From positions 1 through 39,972 of the forward strand of contig CACCNJ010000010.1 in the NCBI GenBank assembly GCA_902547295.1: 39,972 nucleotides of DNA, written 5' to 3'. The notes under the pieces are model-generated. The model was not told where the DNA came from. It saw nothing but the letters and a program-made list of their open reading frames with translations, and did no database searches. The position numbers and the translations under genes were made by a program. This document shows, one piece after another, positions 18,014 to 24,591 of this stretch (positions are counted from its first letter, which is position 1; the number at the start of each line of letters is the position of its first letter). Source of the DNA: an uncultured SAR86 cluster bacterium. GTDB taxonomy: Bacteria > Pseudomonadota > Gammaproteobacteria > Magnimaribacterales > D2472.

Positions 18014-18286
18014 TTATTCGCTATTAGATTCTATTTTTAGCAATATTGATTTAAGTCTAGTGCCTCCACTTGCGCTATAACCGCCAATACTACCATCAGA
18101 ACATATTACTCTGTGACATGGCCTAATTATCGGAATAGGATTTTTACCACAGGCATTTGCAACAGCTCTAAATGATTTCGGTTTTCCAATTGCTTCTGCA
18201 ATTTCTTTATATGACTTTGTCTTGCCGTAGGGAATCTTATCAATTTCTTCAAAGACTAACTTTTCAAAATTAGAATATGTTTGCAC
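18014..18286 (-). CDS. ogt: Methylated-DNA cysteine methyltransferase, single-domain form
   Basis: The 90-residue protein corresponds to the C-terminal DNA-binding domain of O6-alkylguanine-DNA alkyltransferases: an arginine-finger region FRAVANACGKNP (R40), then PIIRPCHRVI with the acceptor cysteine C57, and GGYSASGG. It should repair O6-alkylguanine by transferring the alkyl group to C57. Ogt and Ada-type enzymes also carry an N-terminal domain of about 70-80 residues that is missing here. The size resembles alkyltransferase-like proteins, but those replace the cysteine (PWHR), so this one may still be active. It starts one base after the ornithine aminotransferase stop. Confidence 0.9.
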   Translation of the reverse strand: MQTYSNFEKLVFEEIDKIPYGKTKSYKEIAEAIGKPKSFRAVANACGKNPIPIIRPCHRVICSDGSIGGYSASGGTRLKSILLKIESNSE

Positions 18287-19534
18287 TTAAATAGCTTTAA
18301 TTACTTTTGTTATTTTATTAATCGCCCAATCTAAATCTTCTTTTGAAATCATCAAGGGTGGAGCAAATCTTATAACTGTTTTATGAGTTTCTTTACATAA
18401 AAGACCTTCGTTTAGGAGCATTAAACATAAATCTTTCGCATTTATATATGATTTGTTTAGCTCCATCCCAATCCATAAACCTTTTCCTCGAACCTCTTTA
18501 ATAGCTTTAGAATCTATTTGTTTTAACTCAGATAAAAAATAATCACCCATCTTTTTACTGTTTTCAATTAATTTATCTTCAAATAATAAATCAATAGCCT
18601 TTGCAGCAACCTTTGAGGCCAAAGGATTGCCTCCAAAAGTCGAGCCATGTGATCCTGGATTAAAATGTTGCATTACATCTTTTGAACTCAAGAAAGCAGA
18701 TATTGGCAAAAGGGCTCCGCCTAGTGCTTTGCCAAGAATTAGACCATCAGGAATTATATCTTCGTGTTCATATGCAAAGAGTTTTCCAGTTCTACCCAAA
18801 CCTGATTGAATTTCATCCAAGATCAGAAGAATATTTTTTGCTGTACATAATTCTCTAAGTTCTTTTAGCCACCCCTCATTAGGTACCCTTATACCTGATT
18901 CTCCTTGTATGGGCTCTACCAAAATAGCACATGTATTTTTATTAATTTTTTTTTCAAAAGATTTAATCGATAAGCAGCTTTTAATGGAACCACATTCGCA
19001 AGACCCACAAAAATCTGCAGTTTTAAACCCTGGTGTAAAAGGGCCAAAGCCATCTTTATATGACATATCTGAGGAAAAGCTAACAATCGTGGTTGTTCTT
19101 CCGTGAAAATTCCCATTAGCTACAATAATTTCTGCCTTATCCTCAGGAATTCCTTTTGAAAAATAACCCCATCTTCTTGCTGCTTTAATAGCAGTCTCAA
19201 CTGCTTCAGCTCCAGTGTTCATAGTTAACACTGACTCATAGCCAGAAATGTTTGATAATTTTTCTAAAAAGTTTGCAAAAGGTTCTGTATAAAAAGCTCT
19301 TGATGTAATTGCGAGTTTTGATGATTGACTTTGAAGAGTCTTAATTAATTCTGGATGCGAATGTCCATGACTTACTGCTGAGTATGCCGAGACCATATCA
19401 AGATATTTATTACCATCGACGTCCCACAAATATGCTCCTTCACCCTTTTCCAAAACAACAGATAAAGGTGAGTAATTTTGAGCACCATATATTGATTCTT
19501 TTTTTATGAAATTGTCTTGTAAACTTGATGACAT
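18287..19534 (-). CDS. rocD: Ornithine aminotransferase (ornithine-oxo-acid transaminase)
   Basis: The 415-residue class III PLP enzyme begins with the OAT pattern YGAQNYSPLSVVLEKGEGAYLWDVDG, keeps FYTEPFANF, the PLP-contact ILDEIQSGLGRTG and the Schiff-base lysine K269 in LGKALGG, and HGSTFGGNPL. It converts L-ornithine and 2-oxoglutarate to glutamate 5-semialdehyde and glutamate. Compared with human OAT it has about 11 extra residues between GPFTPGF and VEPIQGE, holding four cysteines (C176, C179, C181, C187; pattern CxxCxCx5C). It is divergent from a CtlX-type gene 42 bases away that can supply ornithine, and is followed directly by the alkyltransferase gene. Confidence 0.93.
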   Translation of the reverse strand: MSSSLQDNFIKKESIYGAQNYSPLSVVLEKGEGAYLWDVDGNKYLDMVSAYSAVSHGHSHPELIKTLQSQSSKLAITSRAFYTEPFANFLEKLSNISGYESVLTMNTGAEAVETAIKAARRWGYFSKGIPEDKAEIIVANGNFHGRTTTIVSFSSDMSYKDGFGPFTPGFKTADFCGSCECGSIKSCLSIKSFEKKINKNTCAILVEPIQGESGIRVPNEGWLKELRELCTAKNILLILDEIQSGLGRTGKLFAYEHEDIIPDGLILGKALGGALLPISAFLSSKDVMQHFNPGSHGSTFGGNPLASKVAAKAIDLLFEDKLIENSKKMGDYFLSELKQIDSKAIKEVRGKGLWIGMELNKSYINAKDLCLMLLNEGLLCKETHKTVIRFAPPLMISKEDLDWAINKITKVIKAI

Positions 19535-19576
19535 GGGTGTATTTTACTCGCATAGTTTTTTTCTACAAGGAAATAG

Positions 19577-20473
19577 ATGCATCAACAATCAACTTCGCAT
19601 TTGTTCATGATAGAGCCTGTCGACTTTTACGCTAATGAACAAACTGCATTTACAAATCATTACCAGAAAGAAGTTTGTGATGAAACTGCAGACGACATTG
19701 CAGAAAAAGCCTTAGCTGAATTTCATTGTCTCAAAAAATCAATTGAACAGAGAGGAATTAAAGTAACTGCCCTATTAGGTTCTAGAGATTGTCCAGATCA
19801 TATTTTTCCAAATTGGTTTATGACATTTGATGATAAAACAATGCAAATATTCAGCATGATGGCTCCCAATAGAAGAGAAGAAAAAAAATCACATATGATT
19901 CAACATCTTACAGAAACATATGAACTTACAGATGATATGTCTGATTTAGAAGATAAAGAAATCTTCCTTGAATCTACTAGCAGTATGGTCTTTGATAGAG
20001 TAAATAGGATTGTTTATGGCGGAATATCACCAAGAACTAATGCTGTTCAACTAATCCTTTGGTGTAGAAATAATAATTATGAACTTGTTTTATTTGAGAC
20101 TGAGAGTCATAAAGGCTCGCCTATCTATCATACCGATGTTCTTATGTATGTTGGCACTGACATAATTGGAATATGTTTAGACGTTATCAAGCCTGAGCAT
20201 AGAGATTTTGTTAAGCAGAAGGTATATGCTAATCATAAAGTTATTGAGCTTAGCGCCAATCAAATCCAGAGTTTTTGTGGAAATGCAATTGAAGCAAAAA
20301 ATGATAAAGATGAACTCTTCCTTATCATTTCATCAACAGCCTATGATGCACTTGATCAAGATCAAATTGATAAATTACTTGAAAGTTATAAAGAAATCAT
20401 CCACTCAGATATTCCTACAATTGAAAAATACGGTGGTGGATCCGCCCGATGCATGCTTACTGAGTTATTCTAA
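19577..20473 (+). CDS. ctlX: CtlX-type arginine-deiminase-related hydrolase
   Basis: The 298-residue protein is in the guanidino-group-modifying superfamily (arginine deiminase, dimethylarginine hydrolase, amidinotransferase). It has an N-terminal substrate loop FMIEPVDFYANEQTAFTN, an acidic residue in FLESTSSMVFDR (E132), the catalytic histidine H185 in SPIYHTDVLMYVG and the catalytic cysteine C292 in GGGSARCMLTELF. This fits the citrulline-utilisation hydrolase CtlX, which gives ornithine from citrulline. A ribosome-binding AAGGA precedes the ATG. Divergent pairing with ornithine aminotransferase supports a short route citrulline (or arginine) to ornithine to glutamate semialdehyde. Whether the substrate is citrulline, arginine or a methylated arginine is not decided by sequence alone. 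Confidence 0.87.
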   Translation: MHQQSTSHLFMIEPVDFYANEQTAFTNHYQKEVCDETADDIAEKALAEFHCLKKSIEQRGIKVTALLGSRDCPDHIFPNWFMTFDDKTMQIFSMMAPNRREEKKSHMIQHLTETYELTDDMSDLEDKEIFLESTSSMVFDRVNRIVYGGISPRTNAVQLILWCRNNNYELVLFETESHKGSPIYHTDVLMYVGTDIIGICLDVIKPEHRDFVKQKVYANHKVIELSANQIQSFCGNAIEAKNDKDELFLIISSTAYDALDQDQIDKLLESYKEIIHSDIPTIEKYGGGSARCMLTELF

Positions 20474-20496
20474 AAAAAAGGAGGGTTGCCCCTCCT
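20472..20496 (-). terminator. Intrinsic terminator of the small membrane-protein gene
   Basis: On the minus strand the stem GGAGGG/CCCTCC with a GCAA tetraloop (plus one outer A-T pair) is followed by eight T (20472-20479). It begins about 20 bases after the stop at 20519 and its T-tract overlaps the stop codon of the convergent ctlX gene. There is no T-tract on the plus strand, so it serves mainly the minus-strand gene. Confidence 0.85.
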
Positions 20497-20518
20497 CATA
20501 GATTCAATATTTCAACGC

Positions 20519-20923
20519 TTACTTCTTAAACCAAATTGGGAAAAGAATAATTAAAAAAGCCGTCAAATAGAAAACTATTGCTACAGGTTGATTAAGCAAG
20601 CTTGGTTCAGCACTCCATGTCTCTGCAAATCTCATAGCACCATCGCTTACTTCCATTCCAGCCTCATTCATTGATTTAAATGCATTAGCTGTTATAGACC
20701 AATTAGCTTGTGCCATTAGATTTATTTGAATACCCCATAGAATTACAGATCCGCCAAACAAAGTAAGTATCACTTTACCTAATACAGTTTTATTTTCCTC
20801 TGATTGTTCAGAAGCAACACTTGAAAATCTAGCTGCAACCCATATAGCAATTATGGTTGTAAGACCACCAATTGCTCCTGGAATTCTGTTTGTTGCCCAA
20901 ACATTCCATATTTCCATTTCCAT
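20519..20923 (-). CDS. Small membrane protein of unknown function
   Basis: This 134-residue protein has three hydrophobic segments (about 15-32, 48-68 and 110-131), a short acidic loop after the first (SSVASEQSEENK) and a loop of about 40 residues between the second and third (QANWSITANAFKSMNEAG...). I recognise no family. A strong GGGAG ribosome-binding site precedes the start; the second methionine (residue 3) is an alternative. The gene has its own putative promoter (20954-20983) and terminator (20472-20496), so it is probably a single-gene transcript. With its own control signals it is likely expressed at a notable level, but its role is unknown. Confidence 0.75.
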   Translation of the reverse strand: MEMEIWNVWATNRIPGAIGGLTTIIAIWVAARFSSVASEQSEENKTVLGKVILTLFGGSVILWGIQINLMAQANWSITANAFKSMNEAGMEVSDGAMRFAETWSAEPSLLNQPVAIVFYLTAFLIILFPIWFKK

Positions 20924-20953
20924 ATAATTTCTCCCTTATTATTTAAATGAATT

Positions 20954-20983
20954 TATATATTACTGGAATTTAATTAATGTCAT
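20954..20983 (-). promoter_or_regulatory. Putative promoter of the small membrane-protein gene
   Basis: On the minus strand ATGACA (20978-20983) lies 18 bases upstream of TATATA (20954-20959), which in turn lies 30 bases before the start codon at 20923. The match to TTGACA/TATAAT is moderate and the region is AT-rich, so the assignment is tentative. Confidence 0.4.
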
Positions 20984-20988
20984 CCATA

Positions 20989-21015
20989 AATTATGTAAAT
21001 TTTATTTACATAATT
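20989..21015. repeat. Perfect 11-bp inverted repeat at the metF stop codon
   Basis: Arms AATTATGTAAA (20989-20999) and TTTACATAATT (21005-21015) are separated by TTTTA. The right arm runs into the metF stop codon. No T-tract follows on the minus strand, so this is a poor intrinsic terminator. It could be an operator just upstream of the promoter of the next gene, or an mRNA 3'-end hairpin. Confidence 0.5.
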
Positions 21016-21868
21016 AACAGGCTTCTTTTACGAAATCTGATACTTGTTTGATTCCACCTAGCGGGAAGAAATGAACCTTTTCAATATTAAATGAGGGATT
21101 ATTGGCTTTATAAGTTGCTAATTCAGTAATGATATTCGTTGGCTTATATGGCAAAAGCAATTTAGTTAAATCCTTTGCACGTTTTTGTATAATTTTAATA
21201 GAAGCTCCAACTCCACATTCAATCGAATATCTAAGAAGTGTCTGTAATTTTGCAGGGCCAGCTATACCAATATGAACTGGGATATCAATACCAGCGTTTT
21301 TTATGTTATTTGCCCAATTAATTACAGAACTTGCATCAAAACTAAACTGTGTAGTAATTGCCATATTTGCATCAGTCCGCTTACTAAATTCATTTTTCCA
21401 AGACAACGCTTGATCAACATTGGTTGTTGATCCATCTGGATCAATATCCATGCTACCTTCAGGATGTCCAGCAATATGAAGATTATTGAAATTTGCTTTA
21501 TCAAATAGTTCAGATTCTATTAGCTGAATTGAAGAATCATATTCTCCGTATGGTTTATTTGCACCGCCAGCAATTAAGAGCGCATTTGAAACATTAGCTT
21601 CATTTTTATATCTAGAAATCCAGTCTTGAAGCACATTCTTGTCCTTAATAATTCTTGCAGGAAAATGTGGCATTGCACAAAAGCCTTCATTATTAATTTT
21701 CTTAGCTGTCTCAACCATCTCTTCAATCGGAGTTCCTTCGATATGTGCAATATATACAAGGGTTCCTGAAGGAATATAATCTTCAAAATTTTCTATTTTA
21801 GATGCAGCCTTTGGTGTTACTTCAACTGAAAAACCATCTAAGAAATTTTTAATTGCTTCACTACTCAT
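21014..21868 (-). CDS. metF: Methylenetetrahydrofolate reductase (MetF) family protein
   Basis: The 284-residue protein fits the MetF TIM-barrel fold: an N-terminal VEVTPK with the conserved glutamate (E16, equivalent to the catalytic acid in EFFPP of E. coli), LLIAGGANKPYGEYDSS in the FAD-binding region, and HIAGHPEGSMDID and PVHIGIAGP in later strands. It should reduce 5,10-methylene- to 5-methyl-tetrahydrofolate for methionine synthesis, or run in the opposite direction in methyl-group oxidation. It is more divergent from E. coli MetF than the other enzymes here, so a specialised one-carbon role is possible. It lies 20 bases downstream of tRNA-Ser on the same strand and may share its transcript. 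Confidence 0.8.
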   Translation of the reverse strand: MSSEAIKNFLDGFSVEVTPKAASKIENFEDYIPSGTLVYIAHIEGTPIEEMVETAKKINNEGFCAMPHFPARIIKDKNVLQDWISRYKNEANVSNALLIAGGANKPYGEYDSSIQLIESELFDKANFNNLHIAGHPEGSMDIDPDGSTTNVDQALSWKNEFSKRTDANMAITTQFSFDASSVINWANNIKNAGIDIPVHIGIAGPAKLQTLLRYSIECGVGASIKIIQKRAKDLTKLLLPYKPTNIITELATYKANNPSFNIEKVHFFPLGGIKQVSDFVKEAC

Positions 21869-21888
21869 AACTTATTAAACCATATATC

Positions 21889-21978
21889 TGGCGGAGAGTG
21901 AGGGATTCGAACCCTCGAACCAGTTGCCCAGTTACCTCCTTAGCAGGGAGGCGCTTTCGACCACTCAGCCAACTCTCC
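21889..21978 (-). tRNA. tRNA-Ser (anticodon GCT)
   Basis: The minus strand folds into a class II tRNA: acceptor GGAGAGT/ACTCTCC, anticodon stem CCTCC/GGAGG around CTGCTAA (anticodon GCT, reading AGC/AGU), a long variable arm as expected for serine, T-arm GAGGG/CCCTC around TTCGAAT, and an encoded CCA. It lies between pyrC and metF on the same strand. Confidence 0.96.
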
Positions 21979-21999
21979 TATTTGTATTTAAGAAGAGGG

Positions 22000-22028
22000 A
22001 TTATAACTCTTTGAAAATATAAAGATAA
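22000..22028 (-). promoter_or_regulatory. Putative promoter of tRNA-Ser
   Basis: A perfect TATAAT (22000-22005, minus strand) lies 21 bases before the mature tRNA 5' end, with a weak TTATCT (22023-22028) 17 bases further upstream. The spacing suits a tRNA promoter. The -35 match is poor. Confidence 0.45.
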
Positions 22029-22033
22029 CTAAA

Positions 22034-23368
22034 TTATCTATCGAATTCTATTTGCATACCGTTTGGTAAGTTTTCTTCAACTTTACCATCTTTAAAAGCA
22101 ACATAACCATTAACAATAGTCATAAATATTGAAGATTTAAATGTGTGTCCATCAAATGGAGACCAGCCACATTTATACAAAATGTTATCTTTAGATACTG
22201 TATATGGAGTATCTAAATCTAAGACTGCTATGTCAGCATAATATCCTTCTCTAATATAACCTCTGTCTTTGACTTGAAATCTGTTAGCAACGTTGTGACT
22301 TGTTTTCTGAACTATTGTTTCAAGCGACAAAATATCTTGATGATAAAAATCCATTAGTATTTGCATGCCGTGTTGTACAAGAGGAAGTCCAGCAGGTGCC
22401 TTCGAATAGTTTTGATTTTTTTCCTCCCAAGTATGAGGAGCATGATCGGTTGCAATAATATCAATCTTATCCTCAAGCAATGCGTCTATAAGCGCAAGCC
22501 TGTCAGACTCAAATTTTATTGATGGATTACATTTTATCTGGTTGCCAAGATCTGCATATCTAGATTCATTAAAGTACATGTGGTGAACGCATACCTCTGC
22601 AGTAATTTTTTTGCCATCAATTTTACCTGGAGTGAATAATTCCATTTCTTTCTCTGTTGTTAAATGGAATACGTGAAGGTCAGAATCATATTTTTTAGCT
22701 AAATCAACTGCCAATGAACTTGATAAATAACAACTATCAACATCTCTAATTAAATGATGATGTTCAGCGCACAAATCTTCTCCATATTTATTTGAATATA
22801 TCTCTTCATTTTTCTTCACAGTTTTTTGGTCTTCACAATGCGTTACAACTATCAATGGTGAGTAGTTAAAAATATCATCAAGTGCATCTATATCATCAAC
22901 AAGCATTTCTCCAAAAGAAGCTCCCATAAAAACTTTAAGTGCTGATGCCTGATTGATATCAACTCTTTTAATTTCTTCAATGTTTGTATTGCTTGCTCCA
23001 AGATGAAAAGAGTAATTAGAAAGAGCTCTGGTACTAGCCAATTCAAACTTCTTTGTTAGATTTTCATTTGTAGTAGTAGTTGGATTTACATTTGGCATTT
23101 CAAAGAAACTAGTCACCCCTCCAGCAAGACCTGCCTTTGATTCTGTTGCTATGTCACCTTTATGAGTTAATCCAGGTTCTCTAAAATGGACCTGATCATC
23201 AATCAATCCTGGTATTACATATCTACCATTTAAATCTATTACTTCTCTAGCTTCAGAATCTATGGAAGTTGAAATTAATTCTATTCTTTGATTTTTGATT
23301 GCAATATCAGATTCTTTAATCTGATTTTCATTAACAATACTGCAATTTTTTAAAATTATGTCATACAT
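22034..23368 (-). CDS. pyrC: Dihydroorotase
   Basis: The 444-residue amidohydrolase has the dihydroorotase signature VIPGLIDDQVHFREPGLTHKG near the N-terminus, EMPNVNPTTT, the active-site lysine region ALKVFMGASFGEMLVDD, a metal histidine in THCED and the catalytic IATDHAPHTWEEK. It closes carbamoyl-aspartate to dihydroorotate in pyrimidine synthesis. The metal motif is DDQVHF where many enzymes read DxHxH, so glutamine replaces the first histidine. I recall this variant from Bacteroidetes-type dihydroorotases. It starts immediately after the lysC stop (no gap) and is followed by tRNA-Ser. Confidence 0.9.
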   Translation of the reverse strand: MYDIILKNCSIVNENQIKESDIAIKNQRIELISTSIDSEAREVIDLNGRYVIPGLIDDQVHFREPGLTHKGDIATESKAGLAGGVTSFFEMPNVNPTTTTNENLTKKFELASTRALSNYSFHLGASNTNIEEIKRVDINQASALKVFMGASFGEMLVDDIDALDDIFNYSPLIVVTHCEDQKTVKKNEEIYSNKYGEDLCAEHHHLIRDVDSCYLSSSLAVDLAKKYDSDLHVFHLTTEKEMELFTPGKIDGKKITAEVCVHHMYFNESRYADLGNQIKCNPSIKFESDRLALIDALLEDKIDIIATDHAPHTWEEKNQNYSKAPAGLPLVQHGMQILMDFYHQDILSLETIVQKTSHNVANRFQVKDRGYIREGYYADIAVLDLDTPYTVSKDNILYKCGWSPFDGHTFKSSIFMTIVNGYVAFKDGKVEENLPNGMQIEFDR

Positions 23369-24583
23369 TTATTTTTCAAGTTCAAATTCATCATGAAGAA
23401 CATTAACTGCTTTATCAACCAATGCTTCATCAATAACCATTGTAATCTTAATTTCGGATGTACAAATAATTTGAATGTTTACATCGTTTTCTGAAAGAGC
23501 TTTGAAAGCCTTGCTTGCAACACCAGCTTGAGATCTCATTCCAGCTCCAACAAGAGAAACTTCTGCGATGTCTGAATTGATTATTAACTCTTTATAATTA
23601 ACTTCAGTTTTTAAATCTATAAGTATCTTTTCAACTGCCTCTTTATCTTCATTTGACACGGTAAAAGTAAAATCTGTTTTATCGTCAATACTCACATTTT
23701 GAACGATAACATCAACTTCTATCTCTGCATCGCTTATTGGTCCGAGTATCTTGAAAGCTGTACCAGGAGTATCTCCAACACTATGAAGGGTAAACTTTAC
23801 TAGATCCTTTTGAAATGCAATTCCTGATACTAGTGCATTTTCCATACTTTCATCCTTTAATGAAATTAAAGTTCCATTTCCATCATTAAAACTTGATAAA
23901 ACTTTAACTGGAACCTTGTATTTATTAGCAAATTCTACTGCTCTAGTTTGCACGACTTTTGCACCCTGGCCTGCAAGCTCAAGCATCTCTTCCATTGTAA
24001 TTGAATCTAATTTTTTTGCATTAGGAACTACACTAGGGTCTGTGGTAAAAATTCCATCAACATCTGTATATATGTCACATCTAATTGCTTCAATTTGAGC
24101 TGCAATAGCTACTGCTGTTGTATCAGACCCTCCTCTGCCAAGAGTTGTTACATCGCCACCCTCTGTCACTCCTTGAAAACCTGTAATAATTGGAATCGTA
24201 TCGTTTTCAACAACATCTAAAATTTTCTTAGCATCAACATCAAGAATTTTCGCTTTAGAGTACGAACTAGTAGTTCTCATAGAAATTTGAGAAGCCGAAA
24301 ATGATTTTGCTTTTACTCCTTTAGAATGAAGTGCCATAGCCAATAAAGCGGAGCTTACTGTTTCACCTGTAGATACTAACGCATCAAATTCTCTTTTGTC
24401 AGGGTCATCTCCAAACGCTTTAGCTAAATCAACAAGTCTATTTGTCTCACCACCCATAGCGGAGACTACAACAACTATTTTGTTTGATTTAGAGGCATTT
24501 TTAATTATCTCAGCGACAGAATCTATTCTGTCGACTGTTCCAACAGATGTACCTCCAAACTTTTGAACAACAATTTCAGACAT
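23369..24583 (-). CDS. lysC: Aspartate kinase
   Basis: The 404-residue enzyme starts with the kinase motif VVQKFGGTSVG, has FDALVSTGETVSSALLA, TLGRGGSDTTAVAIAA and ACT-type regulatory domains in the C-terminal 150 residues (TLHSVGDTPGTAFKI; VSLVGAGMRSQAGVASKAF). It phosphorylates aspartate, the entry step to lysine, threonine and methionine. The size and single-function layout match the LysC found after alaS in Pseudomonas-like bacteria. The ACT domains imply feedback control by lysine and/or threonine. It lies 8 bases downstream of alaS and abuts pyrC. Confidence 0.95.
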   Translation of the reverse strand: MSEIVVQKFGGTSVGTVDRIDSVAEIIKNASKSNKIVVVVSAMGGETNRLVDLAKAFGDDPDKREFDALVSTGETVSSALLAMALHSKGVKAKSFSASQISMRTTSSYSKAKILDVDAKKILDVVENDTIPIITGFQGVTEGGDVTTLGRGGSDTTAVAIAAQIEAIRCDIYTDVDGIFTTDPSVVPNAKKLDSITMEEMLELAGQGAKVVQTRAVEFANKYKVPVKVLSSFNDGNGTLISLKDESMENALVSGIAFQKDLVKFTLHSVGDTPGTAFKILGPISDAEIEVDVIVQNVSIDDKTDFTFTVSNEDKEAVEKILIDLKTEVNYKELIINSDIAEVSLVGAGMRSQAGVASKAFKALSENDVNIQIICTSEIKITMVIDEALVDKAVNVLHDEFELEK

Positions 24584-24591
24584 AGTATTTT

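Noticed and set aside
20208-20501. Frame overlapping the 3' end of ctlX
   Set aside because: It is a shifted reading of ctlX and of the terminator; the ctlX frame itself is complete with its catalytic cysteine.
20994-21010. TyrR-box-like TGTAAA-TTTACA at the metF end
   Set aside because: The spacing is five bases instead of six and no aromatic amino acid gene is near; I keep it only as an inverted repeat.
21991-22010. Five-base stem AAGAG/CTCTT between pyrC and tRNA-Ser as a terminator
   Set aside because: The stem is short, the loop is long and there is no T-tract; the same stretch reads better as the tRNA promoter -10.
24584-24591. Riboswitch or leader control of lysC
   Set aside because: Only 8 bases separate alaS and lysC, leaving no room for a lysine riboswitch.
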